Origin: Thermomonas sp.
GTDB taxonomy: Bacteria > Pseudomonadota > Gammaproteobacteria > Xanthomonadales > Xanthomonadaceae
Reading direction: 5' to 3'
Assembly (NCBI RefSeq): GCF_029945965.1
Contig: NZ_JAQSDO010000015.1
Span: 434,001 to 498,000 of the forward strand
DNA length: 64,000 nt
The position numbers were made by a program, and so were the translations under genes. Of the stretch, positions 42,047-53,189 are shown piece after piece; within the stretch, counting starts at the first letter, position 1, and every line of letters begins with the position of its first letter. Below the pieces are notes generated by a model. The model saw only the letters and a list, made by a program, of their open reading frames with translations. It ran no database searches and had not been told where the DNA came from.

Positions 42047-43201
42047 ATGATGCTTCCGCCTGTCACCAAATTGCCGAAGGTCGGCACCACCATTTTTACT
42101 GTCATGTCGCAATTGGCCGCCCAGCACGGCGCGGTCAATCTGGGCCAGGGGTTTCCGGACTTCCCGGTGCCCGCACGACTGGTCGATGCGCTCACCCGCG
42201 CGATGCAAGCCGGCCACAACCAGTACGCGATGATGACCGGCGTGCCCGCGTTGCGACAGGCAATCGCCGCCAAGACCGCGCGCGTGTATGGCTGGCAACC
42301 CGATGTGGACAGCGAAATCACCGTCACCAGCGGCGCCACCGAGGCGATCTTCAGCGCCATTCACGCGGTGGTGCGTGCTGGCGAAGAAGTCATCGTGCTC
42401 GACCCTTGCTACGACTGCTACGAGCCGGCAATCGACATGGCCGGCGCTAAAGCAGTGCACGTGGCGCTTGATCCCAAGACCTTCGCACCCGACTGGGACG
42501 CGGTGCGCGCCGCGATCACGCCGCGCACGCGGATGCTGATGATCAACAGCCCGCACAACCCGTCCGGGGCGATGCTGGGCGCGGATGACATGCAGATCGT
42601 GGCCGACATCCTGCGGGGCACCGATATCTGGCTACTCAGCGACGAGGTCTATGAGCACATCGTGTTCGATGGCGCGCGCCACGAGTCGGTATTGCGCTAC
42701 CCGGAACTGCGCGAACGCAGCTTTGTCATTTCGAGCTTCGGCAAGACCTATCACTGCACGGGCTGGAAGCTGGGCTATTGCATCGCGCCACCCGCGCTGT
42801 CGGCCGAGTTCCGCAAGGTGCATCAATACAACACCTTCTGCAGCTTCAATCCGGCGCAGCACGCGTTCGCCGAGATGATCGAGGCCGAACCCGAGCATTA
42901 CGAAGGTCTCGGCGCGTTTTACGAAACCAAGCGTGACCGCTTCCGTGAGCAGTTGTTGACCACCAGGCTCAAGCCGCTGCCGGTGCCGGGCGGCTATTTC
43001 CAGTTGGTCGATTATTCCGATGTGAGCGATCTGGACGATCTCGATTTCTGTCGTTGGCTGACCATCGAAAAGGGCGTCACCGCGATCCCGCTGTCGCCGT
43101 TCTATGAAACACCGCCCGCCGGCCAACGCCTGGTACGGCTGTGCTTCGCCAAGAACGCGGCCACGCTGGATGCGGCGATCGAACGCTTGCAGAAATTGTA
43201 G
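42047..43201 (+). CDS. methionine/kynurenine-type aminotransferase (YbdL-like)
   Basis: A 384-aa fold-type I PLP enzyme: [67 protein letters not shown] and the PLP lysine in [16 protein letters not shown]. Close relatives use methionine, glutamine or kynurenine. The next gene encodes an omega-amidase, and the two together form the glutamine transaminase/omega-amidase route used in methionine salvage. ATG 42047 and 42050 are adjacent; either may be used. Confidence 0.88.
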   Translation: MMLPPVTKLPKVGTTIFTVMSQLAAQHGAVNLGQGFPDFPVPARLVDALTRAMQAGHNQYAMMTGVPALRQAIAAKTARVYGWQPDVDSEITVTSGATEAIFSAIHAVVRAGEEVIVLDPCYDCYEPAIDMAGAKAVHVALDPKTFAPDWDAVRAAITPRTRMLMINSPHNPSGAMLGADDMQIVADILRGTDIWLLSDEVYEHIVFDGARHESVLRYPELRERSFVISSFGKTYHCTGWKLGYCIAPPALSAEFRKVHQYNTFCSFNPAQHAFAEMIEAEPEHYEGLGAFYETKRDRFREQLLTTRLKPLPVPGGYFQLVDYSDVSDLDDLDFCRWLTIEKGVTAIPLSPFYETPPAGQRLVRLCFAKNAATLDAAIERLQKL

Positions 43202-43305
43202 GTGCGGGGCCTGCCCCGCACATGGCACGCGTCCAGCGGGGCAAGCCCGCTCTACAAAGAAGCACATGGCATGCGATCAGCGAGGCAAGCCCCGCTCTAC
43301 AAGGA
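43202..43305 (+). repeat. hairpin plus tandem imperfect 43-bp repeat before the omega-amidase gene
   Basis: A hairpin GTGCGGGG/CCCCGCAC (43202-43221) is followed by two copies starting CACATGGCA (43219-43260 and 43263-43305), each with CAGCGRGGCAAGCCC and GCTCTACAA. The second copy supplies AAGGAGA, the ribosome site of the omega-amidase gene. Sequences like GCGGGGCAAGCCCCGCTCTA are interspersed repeats in Xanthomonadaceae, judged from memory. Confidence 0.6.
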
Positions 43306-43311
43306 GAACCT

Positions 43312-44109
43312 ATGAACGACCTGCGCGTCAGTCTGGTCCAGGGCGAAACCCGCTGGCATGATCCGGCTGGCAATCGTGACTATTACGGCGATCTGATCGC
43401 GCCGTTGAAGGGTGCCACCGATCTGGTGGTGCTGCCGGAAACCTTCACCAGCGGTTTCAGCAACGAGGCCATCGGCGACGCGGAAACCATGGACGGCCCA
43501 ACCGTGGCCTGGATCCGCGAACAGGCAGCGCAACTCGATGCTGCAGTCACCGGAAGCGTGCAACTGCGGGTCGGTGACGATGTGTTCAACCGGATGTTGT
43601 TCGCAACTCCGGACGGCGGCCTGCAGCATTACGACAAGCGTCACTTGTTCCGCTATGCCCGCGAACACGAACGCTACGCTGCCGGTCGCGAGCGACTCAC
43701 TTTGGACTGGCGCGGCTGGCGAATTTGCCCGCTGGTCTGCTACGACCTGCGCTTCCCGGTGTACTCACGCAACCGTTTCGATGTCGAACGGCCTGGTCAA
43801 CTGGATTACGACCTCGCGCTGTACGTCGCCAACTGGCCGGCGGCGCGTGCGTATCCATGGAAAACCCTGCTGCGTGCGCGTGCCATCGAGAACCTGAGTT
43901 ATGTCGTCGGCGTGAATCGCGTCGGCACCGATGGCAATGGCATCGACTACAGCGGCGACAGCGCGGTGATCGACTTCATCGGTCATGCCATCAGTGAATG
44001 CACCGACCAGCAGGTCGTTGTCACCACCACGTTGCAGGCCACCGAGTTGCAGGCGCATCGCGAGCGATTTCCGGCGATGCTGGATGGGGATCGCTTCAGC
44101 CTGGAGTAG
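43312..44109 (+). CDS. omega-amidase (nitrilase family, YafV-like)
   Basis: A 265-aa nitrilase-superfamily enzyme with the Glu-Lys-Cys triad: Glu in VVLPETFTSGFSNEAIG, Lys in YDKRHLFRYAREHERY and Cys in ICPLVCYDLRFPVYSRN. FSNEAIG and NWPAARAYPWKTLLRARAIE are typical of YafV, which hydrolyses alpha-ketoglutaramate and alpha-ketosuccinamate. AAGGAG supports ATG 43312. Its 3' end overlaps the convergent gene at 44096 by 14 bp. Confidence 0.9.
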   Translation: MNDLRVSLVQGETRWHDPAGNRDYYGDLIAPLKGATDLVVLPETFTSGFSNEAIGDAETMDGPTVAWIREQAAQLDAAVTGSVQLRVGDDVFNRMLFATPDGGLQHYDKRHLFRYAREHERYAAGRERLTLDWRGWRICPLVCYDLRFPVYSRNRFDVERPGQLDYDLALYVANWPAARAYPWKTLLRARAIENLSYVVGVNRVGTDGNGIDYSGDSAVIDFIGHAISECTDQQVVVTTTLQATELQAHRERFPAMLDGDRFSLE

Positions 44110-45862
44110 TGGTTCGCACGCGGCCCAGGCGGCTGCGTTCGAACCACCAGAGCGCACTGGTCACCGCTAGCCAGAGCAGGAACAGTGCCCAGCGCGGCAG
44201 TGTCGGTGCTGCCACCGCGGGTTTGACCAATGTCGGTGCATGGTCGGCAAGCACAGCAGTTGCCTGCTGCGTGCGTGCGGCACGGAGCACTTGGTCGGCG
44301 CCCTGGGCGCGCACGAGGAAAGCGGTATCCGACGTGCCGTCGACCAGCTGATGCCAGCCTGCGCGCCGTGGCCAGAACGCGGCGCAATGTTTGTCGCCAC
44401 TGCGGGGATCGATGACCAGTCGCAACGGCGTGGCGTCGCCGGGTTGCAGGATGCGCGCGGCATCGCCCAGGCGACAGAACTGCGTGCGTTCACCTGCGTA
44501 AACAAGCCCAGGCATATCGCGCGGTGCAGCTGCACGCGGGCGGGTGACTGCATTGATGGCATCCGCCCATAGCCGCGCATGCAAATCAGCGCGACCAGCC
44601 AGTGCGAGGCGGTAGCTGTCGGTGGGCAGCCAGACCCCAATCCGTCCGCGGCCATGCGCCCGCCATGCAACCAGCGGGTTGCCGCGGTCGTCGCGCAGCA
44701 CGGTTTGTCCGGATGGGTTGTCGATGCGCAGTTGCGGGCGGGTCAGGGCAGGAAGTGTCGAATCATTCGCATCGACGACAGGCAGCTTGAAGCTGGTTGG
44801 CAGGCTTGCAGCCTGCACCTGCAGACCGAGTGCATCGCCATCGGCCAAGGGCGCGGAGCTGCGCAACAGCAAGCCCATGCCATTGCTGACGGCATCCAAC
44901 ACATTCGTGCGGCGGGCATGACCAAGTCCGTTCCAGCTACGGTCATCGAGGATCAGCACATCGGTATCGGCGAGGGTGCGCGTGTCCAATGCGAATGATG
45001 GATCGCCGGCCTGCATGCCTGCACCGAGATCGATCGTGGCTTGCAAAGTCGCGCCATTGTCGGTGGCCCAGCGGCGAAGGAATTTCAGTTCCGGGTCCGG
45101 TCCACCGGAGCGCAGCAGCAGGTGCGTTGGAAGCGTGGGCAATACCTGCACTGGAACAATTGTTGTTGCGATGGTCTTGTTGTCTGCGTCGCGCAGGCGC
45201 AGCTGGTACATGGCAAGGCCGGAGCTGCGGGCTGGCGACTGCAACGAAAATACGCCATCGCCCTGCAGCGCCTGTTGATCGGCACGTGTACCTGACGGAT
45301 CAAGCAATTCGATGCGGGCGCCACCCTGTGCTGATCCACGTACGTGCACGGCATCGCCCGATTGCACCGATTGCGGTGCCCACCAGTCGCGGATGCCGGT
45401 TGCAAGCGGGGCGGGCTCGAAGCGAATCTCAATGCCTGATGCCGCATCGCGATCACGCGTTTCCAGGCCATCGCCGATGATGTGGAGCGTGTGTGCTTGA
45501 GGATGCTGGCGCAGCACCGTCGCCAGGTCAGGCGTGGTATCGATGCTTTTGCGTGAAGCGGCTTCCGGCATGCGCAACCAAAGTTCACCAGCGCGTGGCA
45601 TTGGTGTCTCTGCATCAGGCGCATGCGCGGTGAGTAGATGCAGGGTGTGGATGTTGTCGCCTGGATCAGTTGTTCGCAGCAGCAGAAACAGCAGTGCCAT
45701 CGATGCGCATTGGCCAAGTAACAATAAAGCAGTGCGCGATGCACGGGGCCGTGCGTCGGCTGGCAAATGGCGCAGGGCGAGCAACAGTCGCAGGCTGGCC
45801 AGCAATACGCTGATCGCGAGGAGCCAAGGCAAGGCCTGCATGACCGACTCGATGGCGATCAT
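44096..45862 (-). CDS. large membrane protein of the MoxR/DUF58 operon
   Basis: A 588-aa protein from ATG 45862 (MIAIESVMQALPWLLAISVL), with N-terminal helices near residues 7-25 and 45-65 and a final helix (RWALFLLWLAVTSALWWFER). The middle reads like a glutamine-amidotransferase-like or von Willebrand-associated periplasmic region (DVLILDDRSWNGLGHARR, GNPLVAWRAHGRGRIGVWLP). This layout is found in the last genes of Bat/CoxE-type operons. It overlaps the DUF4175 gene by 4 bp. Function is unknown. Confidence 0.7.
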   Translation of the reverse strand: MIAIESVMQALPWLLAISVLLASLRLLLALRHLPADARPRASRTALLLLGQCASMALLFLLLRTTDPGDNIHTLHLLTAHAPDAETPMPRAGELWLRMPEAASRKSIDTTPDLATVLRQHPQAHTLHIIGDGLETRDRDAASGIEIRFEPAPLATGIRDWWAPQSVQSGDAVHVRGSAQGGARIELLDPSGTRADQQALQGDGVFSLQSPARSSGLAMYQLRLRDADNKTIATTIVPVQVLPTLPTHLLLRSGGPDPELKFLRRWATDNGATLQATIDLGAGMQAGDPSFALDTRTLADTDVLILDDRSWNGLGHARRTNVLDAVSNGMGLLLRSSAPLADGDALGLQVQAASLPTSFKLPVVDANDSTLPALTRPQLRIDNPSGQTVLRDDRGNPLVAWRAHGRGRIGVWLPTDSYRLALAGRADLHARLWADAINAVTRPRAAAPRDMPGLVYAGERTQFCRLGDAARILQPGDATPLRLVIDPRSGDKHCAAFWPRRAGWHQLVDGTSDTAFLVRAQGADQVLRAARTQQATAVLADHAPTLVKPAVAAPTLPRWALFLLWLAVTSALWWFERSRLGRVRTTTPG

Positions 45863-48018
45863 GGACGGGCCTCGCGCTGCAGCGCGTCGAGGTAGGCATT
45901 GCCAACCGGGGTGGCATGAGTGCGTGGCGTCGGTTTCGCCAGCGGCTTCGCCAGCAATGGCCATACGCGCAGACGCAGTTCATCGCGGCACGCAGCGCAG
46001 TCGGGTTGCTGGCGGAGTGCATCCAGTGCGGCGATGGCAGCGAGCGTGCCGCGCTCGTCGCCGGCGTGCGCCTGCAACCAGTGTGAAGCATCGTCCAGGA
46101 TTACCTTGGGGACCTCGCTGTCATTCCGATCAGCACCCAATGCACGCCACAGCGCATCCATCGGCATGGCGACATCCGGCATCGCGACGAAGGCATTGCT
46201 GCGGGTCGCAACGTCGTCGCGTTTTCCACTCATGCGGCGGCTGAAATCGATCGGAGGAAGTTCGCTGCCGAGACGCGGCAGGTAGATGCGATCAGCCTGC
46301 TGTACTTTCTTGATCAGCCCGAGTGCTTTGTACGCGAATGGAAGTGCCTTCTGCGGCTGGCCCAGTCGCAGTTGGGTCTCCGAATCCCACATCTCGCGCA
46401 AGGCCGCACGCAGGAGTTTTTGCGTTTGCGGGTCGAGCAGGGTCGCCGCCTCGGGCAGGTCATGTACATGCGAGACCTCGGCAAGCATTGCATCGACGCC
46501 CCTATTGCCGGTCTTGCCCTGGTCGTGGTGATCCTCTGCCGGATGGTCGTCGCCGCGCGCAGTCGATGCGTTGGCATCTGTCGCCTGGTCTGCATCGCTG
46601 GTCGGCAATGCTTCGGCGCCCTCGGTTTCTTCGCCGAGGAATTGCCCGTAGCGCAGTCGCAACGTGTGCTGGTCCACACCGATGGCATTGGAGCGTTTGC
46701 CGAAGGCGTCCGACGTGAGCGTGCGCTGCTCGCGAATCAGTTTTTCGGCATCCATGATGATCTGCCGCTGACTGCGGAAATAAGCAGGCAGCACCTGTTG
46801 CATCAGGCCATCGAGGCCGGCAGCCATGCCAACTTCCTCTGGCGGCCAGCGCAGGATCACGCTGGCGCTGCGTACCACCTGAGACTGTGGCTGGCGGTTG
46901 TCGCGCACGCTTAGCTGCACAATCACGTCATTGCCGACGGTCAGCCCACTGCGTGCCAGGTCGAAGTCATACGCGAAGCGCCGATTGCGGACTGGGCCGC
47001 TTGCGTTCAACGGCAACGTGCGCTCGCTGGCGCTGATGTTCTCGCCTTCGCCACTGGTCTGGATGATGCGTAGTTCCGCGCGGGCGGCAACGCCATGGTC
47101 GTCGGTGGCTTCGAACACCAATGGCCAGCTATGTTGCCCGGGCTTGCGCAGGCTCAGGTTCTGCGCAGGCGTGGTGGCGCGTACCTGCGGTGGCTGGTCG
47201 GCCAGCATCTCGATGCGGTGCAAGCGCCGTTGCGCGGGCGGCAGGGTAGGTTCGCTGACGATGCGATACAGCGCGGAACGTTTGATGTGGTACTCAGCAA
47301 GCCAAACGCCATCGCGTTCCTGCAGGTCGATCCGCGGGCCGTTCTGGATCTGCAGCCATGCGTGTTTTGGCGCTACCGAGAACTGCAGTGCCCAGCGCAG
47401 TGTCGATGCTTCCGGCACGCGCACGTCCGCCGTCTCCACTGTGCGTGTTGGCAGTCCGGTGTAGGCAGGTGGTTCGACGCTGAGCCGGATCAAACGCAGC
47501 GATGGCGACTGCACGCCCAGCACCTGTGCCAGTGCGGGTGGCAGCTGTGTTCGAATGGTTTCGGGAATAGGACGTTGCCAGGACCAGGCTGCAGCGGCAC
47601 ATGCCAGTGCTGCCAACAGGCTCCAGAGTAATGGTGCAACCCGAGATCGCGGTCGCAATGGACCGATATCCAATGACTGCCAACGCACCTGCAGGCGTTC
47701 GCGTTGCAAGCGTGCAAGTGATGATGCCGGTGCCTCCAAGCCGAGCAACAACCCGGCGCTGTCCTCGAGTACAACATGTCGATTCAGCTGTCCAGCAAAC
47801 CATGGCAGGTCGAGCCTGCGCCATGCATTGACCAGCCATGCCAGCATCGCGACCAGACAGAATGCAGTCAGCAGCCAGCGTGCAGGTTGGCCGGGCTCAC
47901 GCAGGGCAAACAGCACTGCGACCGCGATCCATGGCATCGCGAACAGCAACACACGCACGCAGGCAAGCATCCGCCAGCGCGCATGCACGGTCTGCGCCGA
48001 GGGCGTGATGCGACTCAT
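45859..48018 (-). CDS. DUF4175-like membrane protein
   Basis: A 719-aa protein from ATG 48018 (MSRITPSAQTVHARWRMLAC) with three N-terminal helices, an extended periplasmic region with Ig-like segments (RLIRLSVEPPAYTGLPTRTV, VFEATDDHGVAARAELRIIQ) and a charged helical part (QIIMDAEKLIREQRTLTSDA; the acidic DDHPAEDHHDQGKTGNRG). The VEPPAYTG and DDHGV segments are hallmarks of DUF4175. Such proteins accompany MoxR ATPases. The open frame extends upstream into the BatA-like gene, but the overlap ATGA defines the start. Confidence 0.75.
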   Translation of the reverse strand: MSRITPSAQTVHARWRMLACVRVLLFAMPWIAVAVLFALREPGQPARWLLTAFCLVAMLAWLVNAWRRLDLPWFAGQLNRHVVLEDSAGLLLGLEAPASSLARLQRERLQVRWQSLDIGPLRPRSRVAPLLWSLLAALACAAAAWSWQRPIPETIRTQLPPALAQVLGVQSPSLRLIRLSVEPPAYTGLPTRTVETADVRVPEASTLRWALQFSVAPKHAWLQIQNGPRIDLQERDGVWLAEYHIKRSALYRIVSEPTLPPAQRRLHRIEMLADQPPQVRATTPAQNLSLRKPGQHSWPLVFEATDDHGVAARAELRIIQTSGEGENISASERTLPLNASGPVRNRRFAYDFDLARSGLTVGNDVIVQLSVRDNRQPQSQVVRSASVILRWPPEEVGMAAGLDGLMQQVLPAYFRSQRQIIMDAEKLIREQRTLTSDAFGKRSNAIGVDQHTLRLRYGQFLGEETEGAEALPTSDADQATDANASTARGDDHPAEDHHDQGKTGNRGVDAMLAEVSHVHDLPEAATLLDPQTQKLLRAALREMWDSETQLRLGQPQKALPFAYKALGLIKKVQQADRIYLPRLGSELPPIDFSRRMSGKRDDVATRSNAFVAMPDVAMPMDALWRALGADRNDSEVPKVILDDASHWLQAHAGDERGTLAAIAALDALRQQPDCAACRDELRLRVWPLLAKPLAKPTPRTHATPVGNAYLDALQREARP

Positions 48019-49190
48019 GCGGAGCGGAACCGACGCATGGACATCGCGACCAGACGTTCGATGCCGAACAGCAGCGCGATCAAGAGTGCCAGCAGGCCAC
48101 CTAGCGGGCGTGGTGATTGAATGGCGTGCACAGCCTGTGCATCTACGACAGGCGAATAGGTATTGGCCCAAGCGCGCGTGGCTATGGGCGGATTGGCTTG
48201 CAATGCATCCTGGAAAACAACCGGGAAGTCGGGTTCCAGCAATGCTGGCAGCGATTGCGGCGTGAACGGCACCAGCATTCGCACCCACGCGCCCTTGCCA
48301 TCTGACATGCGCAAAGCGAGTGGCGCGCCGTCTGCGCTGCGCCACGTGACTTGTGCAGTCTGCCAATCCAGTGATGCGGCTGGGCTGTCCTGCGCGAGCA
48401 GGATCGTGCCGCCGTCGCGGACCCATTGCTGCTGTTGCGCCGGAACCGTCGTGTTGGCCAGCCAGAGCAGATGGGTGTCGTCGGGATGTAATGCAGCAGC
48501 ATCCGGAATTGCGCGAAGTGAATTCGTGGGTGCTTGTGGCTTTGTCTGGCTGGACCAGGCGGTTGCAGCAGCACGCAGATAGGGCAGGGCGGCTTGGTGT
48601 TCGGCATCGACAAATGCCGCGATGCGCATGGACTTCCGTGCGGCAGATGCGCTGAAAGCCGATGTGCCCGGTACTGGCGCCCATGTGACCGCGCGCTCTA
48701 GACGTGGTCTCTGTGCGTCAGTGGCATCGAACTGTTCGGGAACGATGGCTGTCAGCGATACGTCCTTTGGCAGCGTCGCATCCAGTTCGCGCAACAGGCT
48801 GGCGATGGATGCCGAAGTAGGAGGTGCGGGCTTGTCGATGGATGGAAAGCCCGGTGCCAGCCAATGCCATTGCGCGTCTTTAGACGTGCGCGCTGGCATG
48901 TGCGCTGCGTCGATGTCTGGATCCACCACGACCCACGGGCGCAGGTCCGGATGCCCGCGGAGCACCGGTTGCGCCAGCCACAAGGCGAGCATTGCCAGCA
49001 GCAGCAGTCGCAATGCCAGCAACAGCCATTCGTTGAAGCGTGGCCGCCGCCGAGGTTGCGCGCGCGCGACCAGCCAGCGCAGCGCCGCGAACTCGATTCT
49101 TTTCTGTTGTGTCTGGCGTACCAGGTGCACTAGCAACGGGATCGCCAACGCCAGCAGCGCGATCAATGCCGAAGGCAGCAGCAGGTTCAT
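48015..49190 (-). CDS. BatA-like N-terminal domain protein
   Basis: A 391-aa protein opening with the BatA membrane domain: MNLLLPSALIALLALAIPLL, HLVRQTQQKRIEFAALRWLV, FNEWLLLALRLLLLAMLALW and LAQPVLRG. The region after it is periplasmic and a final helix lies near residues 365-385 (RPLGGLLALLIALLFGIERL). The RIEFAALRWL segment between the two helices is diagnostic. It is part of the MoxR operon. Confidence 0.82.
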   Translation of the reverse strand: MNLLLPSALIALLALAIPLLVHLVRQTQQKRIEFAALRWLVARAQPRRRPRFNEWLLLALRLLLLAMLALWLAQPVLRGHPDLRPWVVVDPDIDAAHMPARTSKDAQWHWLAPGFPSIDKPAPPTSASIASLLRELDATLPKDVSLTAIVPEQFDATDAQRPRLERAVTWAPVPGTSAFSASAARKSMRIAAFVDAEHQAALPYLRAAATAWSSQTKPQAPTNSLRAIPDAAALHPDDTHLLWLANTTVPAQQQQWVRDGGTILLAQDSPAASLDWQTAQVTWRSADGAPLALRMSDGKGAWVRMLVPFTPQSLPALLEPDFPVVFQDALQANPPIATRAWANTYSPVVDAQAVHAIQSPRPLGGLLALLIALLFGIERLVAMSMRRFRSA

Positions 49191-50071
49191 GCCGTGCGTG
49201 CCTGTGCGCTGAACAAAGCTTGCAGCGGTGCATCAATGGGCGTATCCGCGAAATGCGTGGCCAGGCGTATGCCGACACGCGTGCAACGTGCCTGCAGCTC
49301 GGCGCGGGCATCGGCAAAACGCTGCAGGTATTCGCTGCGCAGTGCATCGGCATCGCCCAGCAAGGTGGCGGCATTCTCGGTGTCGACGAACAGATGGCCG
49401 CCGCGATACGGGAAATCGCGCTCATCGGCCATCAGCACTTGCACGATGCATACATCGCGACCGGTGGCGGCGAGTTTTTCCGCCATCTCCACCACGGCAT
49501 CGTCGAAACAGTCACTCAGCAGCAGCACCAGGCTGCGTGGCGTGAGCATGTTCCATGCGGGCGACAGGCGCGTTGCATCCGGCCAGCGGCCAGCACTGCG
49601 CATCGCATCCAGCGCGAGCAGGCAACGGTCGCGATGACGCGCGCCAAGGCCACTCGCCGTCGGTTGTACCTGTGCATCGTTGACCGCGACCAGTCCGAAG
49701 CGGTCGCTACCTTGCAACGCGAGCTGTATTGCACACGCGGCAATCTCCTTGGCGATATCGAGGCGGGTGGTGTGCGGCCGAGCCTGGTCGACTTGCGTCA
49801 TCGATGCGGTGGCATCCAGCACGATCCACAGTGACAGCGGGCTTTCGCGTTCGGCTTCGCGCACGAAATAACGGTCGGAACGCGCGAACAGTTTCCAGTC
49901 GACCTGGCGCAGGTCGTCGCCGGGTTCGTAGCTGCGGTATTGCGAGAATTCCAGGCCGCTGCCGCGTTGCTGACTGGCATGCAGGCCGTGGCCATGACCT
50001 GCAGCACCAAGTCGCATATGCAGCCGCAATGGCCGCAAGCGCGCCAGCACCTCGGGCGGAACTGCGATCAA
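49187..50071 (-). CDS. DUF58 (von Willebrand A-like) protein
   Basis: A 294-aa protein with the DUF58 signature GSGLEFSQYRSYEPGDDLRQ, VDWKLFARSDRYFVREAERE, and a metal-ion-dependent adhesion-type motif start LWIVLDATASMTQ. DUF58 proteins are the standard partners of MoxR ATPases, apparently as targets or adaptors. It begins 11 bases after the moxR stop. Confidence 0.92.
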   Translation of the reverse strand: MIAVPPEVLARLRPLRLHMRLGAAGHGHGLHASQQRGSGLEFSQYRSYEPGDDLRQVDWKLFARSDRYFVREAERESPLSLWIVLDATASMTQVDQARPHTTRLDIAKEIAACAIQLALQGSDRFGLVAVNDAQVQPTASGLGARHRDRCLLALDAMRSAGRWPDATRLSPAWNMLTPRSLVLLLSDCFDDAVVEMAEKLAATGRDVCIVQVLMADERDFPYRGGHLFVDTENAATLLGDADALRSEYLQRFADARAELQARCTRVGIRLATHFADTPIDAPLQALFSAQARTA

Positions 50072-50082
50072 GCGCTGCTCCC

Positions 50083-51090
<1,008 letters not shown>

Positions 51091-51100
51091 GGTTGAATGC

Positions 51101-51820
51101 TCAATTGGTCAATGCGTGGATGACGATATTGACGGCGAAGCGGGTGTTGTCGACGGCGAGGAAGCGCTTGTTGCGCCAGTCGTAATCCCATTCGCAGCCA
51201 TAGTCCTTGTTGCTGTAAAGCACGCCGAGGCGACCGTCGATTTCAATACCCTTGAGATAATCGTGGACGAGGTCGTCGCCCCAGCCGTTGAGCTCGATCC
51301 CGGTCGGCGGTGGGCCGTCCTTGAAGCTGAAGAAGCTGCGGTACAGCGGATGTGTGTTCGGTAACTTCTTGAGGGCTTTCGGGCCGAAGATTGAAGCCAT
51401 CTGCCGCTCGAACGATGTGGCGAACAGGCCGTCGATGTCATGGTTGCAGTCATCCACCAGCACGAAGCCGCCGTTGCGCACGTAACGTTCGAAATTGCGC
51501 CGCTCGGCTGGATTGAACTCGACCAGTTTGTGCCCGGCCAGATAGCAGAATGGCGAGTCGAACACTTTCGGGTCGGACAGCGCGACCACGCGTTCGACCG
51601 GGTCCACGCGCAGGCTGGTGTAGTCGATCAATGCGGTAATGACATTGGCCGGCATGCGCTGGTCGACGTCCCAGTCGCCGGAGTCGTACTTCAGGCGGGT
51701 GAACCAGAAATCGTAAGGGCCGGCAGCAGGCGTGGCCAGAACGGAAGCAGGCAGTGCCGCTGCAGCCAGGCTGCCCGCAAGCAGGCCAAGTGCCTGCCTG
51801 CGGTTCATGCGCGCGCTCAT
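51101..51820 (-). CDS. DUF4159 protein with possible twin-arginine signal
   Basis: A 239-aa protein whose N-terminus ([20 protein letters not shown]) is a signal sequence with paired Arg followed by QAL, close to a Tat motif. The mature part is DUF4159: [60 protein letters not shown] and a late [16 protein letters not shown]4159 has a glutamine-amidotransferase-like fold of unknown function and co-occurs with MoxR clusters. Start may be 51820 or 51808. Confidence 0.82.
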   Translation of the reverse strand: MSARMNRRQALGLLAGSLAAAALPASVLATPAAGPYDFWFTRLKYDSGDWDVDQRMPANVITALIDYTSLRVDPVERVVALSDPKVFDSPFCYLAGHKLVEFNPAERRNFERYVRNGGFVLVDDCNHDIDGLFATSFERQMASIFGPKALKKLPNTHPLYRSFFSFKDGPPPTGIELNGWGDDLVHDYLKGIEIDGRLGVLYSNKDYGCEWDYDWRNKRFLAVDNTRFAVNIVIHALTN

Positions 51821-51839
51821 GTCATCGGCGTGGCGGTGG

Positions 51840-53174
51840 TCACACCGCGTCCGACAGCGAGGTGAAGGTGAAGTCGCGCAGCTTCATCGGCGGCAGCATC
51901 ATCGACAGGTTGGACTCGTCGCCAGCCACGCGCACGGGTTTGCCGAGTTCATCGATGTTGTTGAGCATGATGATCGGCGATTCGTTGAAGCGGAAGTTCT
52001 TGACCGGGTATTTGATCTGCCCGTTCTCGATGTAGAAGGTGCCGTCGCGGGTCAGGCCGGTCAACAACACGGTCTGCGGATCGACCATGCGGATATACCA
52101 GGTGCGGGTGACCAGCACGCCTTTCTGGGTCTCGCGCACCAGGTCGGCGGTGGACTTGGTGCCGCCAGCCATGATCAGGTTACCGGGCTGGCCGACCGCG
52201 CGCTTGCCTTGCTTCTGCGCCCAGAAACGCGAGTAATTGAGCGCCGAGACCTTGCCGTCGGTGATGATCGGTATGCGTTCGCGCGGCAGGCCTGATCCAT
52301 CCCACGGCATCACCGGCACGTCCTCGTCCCACGGGTCGGCATGTATGTTCACGCGCGGGTCGTAGACCAGCTCGCCGAGCTTGTTGCCGCCGCCCTTCTT
52401 GGACAGGAAGCTGCGGCCTTCGTCGGCCGAGCGCGCATCGAAGAAATACATCATGAAACTGACCAGGCCGGCGGCTGCATGTGGTTCCAGGATCACCGTG
52501 TACTTGCCGGGTTCCAGCGCCTTGGCATCGGCCGAATCGCGCGCTTTGCGGATCGCGACCTCGATGTCCTTCTCGACATGGAAGTCGCTCATGTCGCGCA
52601 GGTCGCGGCCAACCCATCCAGAGCCGCGGCCGTCTGGAGTACGTACGGTGCAGGTGTAGTTCATGCCGGCTTGCTGCTGGTAGCCGAAATTGCCCTTGCT
52701 GTTGGCAAACGCAGTGAACCCATAACCGTCTTCCAGGAAGCCGGCCGCGACCAGCTTCTGTGCCTTGCACGCGGCAATCGAATCGGCAGCGACTTTCGCG
52801 CGTTGTTCCGGGGTGATCGCGGCAGTCGAATCGCTCCATGTGTTACTTGGTTTGTAGGTTTGCTTCTCGATTGCCGGCATGAATTCCGGGTTTGCCGGGG
52901 AAAGTTTGGCCAGTTCTTCTGCGCGGCGTACGCAGCGCTCCAGCGAGGCGTCGTCGAACTGGTTGATGGTGGCGGCGCCGCTGCGCTTGCCGAACGCAAC
53001 TTGCACGCCAAGTTCGACATCGTCCACCAATCCCGAGGTGGAAATGTCATTGCGCGCGAAGCGCACGTTGCCTTGCTTGCCGCCATCGAGCGAGGCGGTA
53101 CATTCGTCGGCCACCGACATCTTCACGACTTTCTCGAGGATCTCGCGGGCCTGGGCTTCGGTCATCATGCTCAT
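51840..53174 (-). CDS. TldE/PmbA-like metalloprotease subunit
   Basis: A 444-aa protein of the TldD/PmbA family without the zinc-binding His motif, as expected for the TldE side: FARNDISTSGLVDDVELGVQ, VAFGKRSGAATINQFDDASL, VRRAEELAKLSP, and a C-terminal LIMAGGTKSTADLVRETQKG with GVLVTRTWYIRMVDPQTVLL. The N-terminus (MSMMTEAQAREILEKVVKMS) has no signal peptide, whereas the adjacent TldD-like protein has a Tat signal. In E. coli TldD and TldE form a heterodimer. It starts 15 bases after tldD. Confidence 0.85.
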   Translation of the reverse strand: MSMMTEAQAREILEKVVKMSVADECTASLDGGKQGNVRFARNDISTSGLVDDVELGVQVAFGKRSGAATINQFDDASLERCVRRAEELAKLSPANPEFMPAIEKQTYKPSNTWSDSTAAITPEQRAKVAADSIAACKAQKLVAAGFLEDGYGFTAFANSKGNFGYQQQAGMNYTCTVRTPDGRGSGWVGRDLRDMSDFHVEKDIEVAIRKARDSADAKALEPGKYTVILEPHAAAGLVSFMMYFFDARSADEGRSFLSKKGGGNKLGELVYDPRVNIHADPWDEDVPVMPWDGSGLPRERIPIITDGKVSALNYSRFWAQKQGKRAVGQPGNLIMAGGTKSTADLVRETQKGVLVTRTWYIRMVDPQTVLLTGLTRDGTFYIENGQIKYPVKNFRFNESPIIMLNNIDELGKPVRVAGDESNLSMMLPPMKLRDFTFTSLSDAV

Positions 53175-53189
53175 GTGAGTGCTCCTTGA

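Noticed and set aside
41936-42556. Upstream extension of the ccmA frame
   Set aside because: It is antisense to the aminotransferase; the ABC protein starts at 41935.
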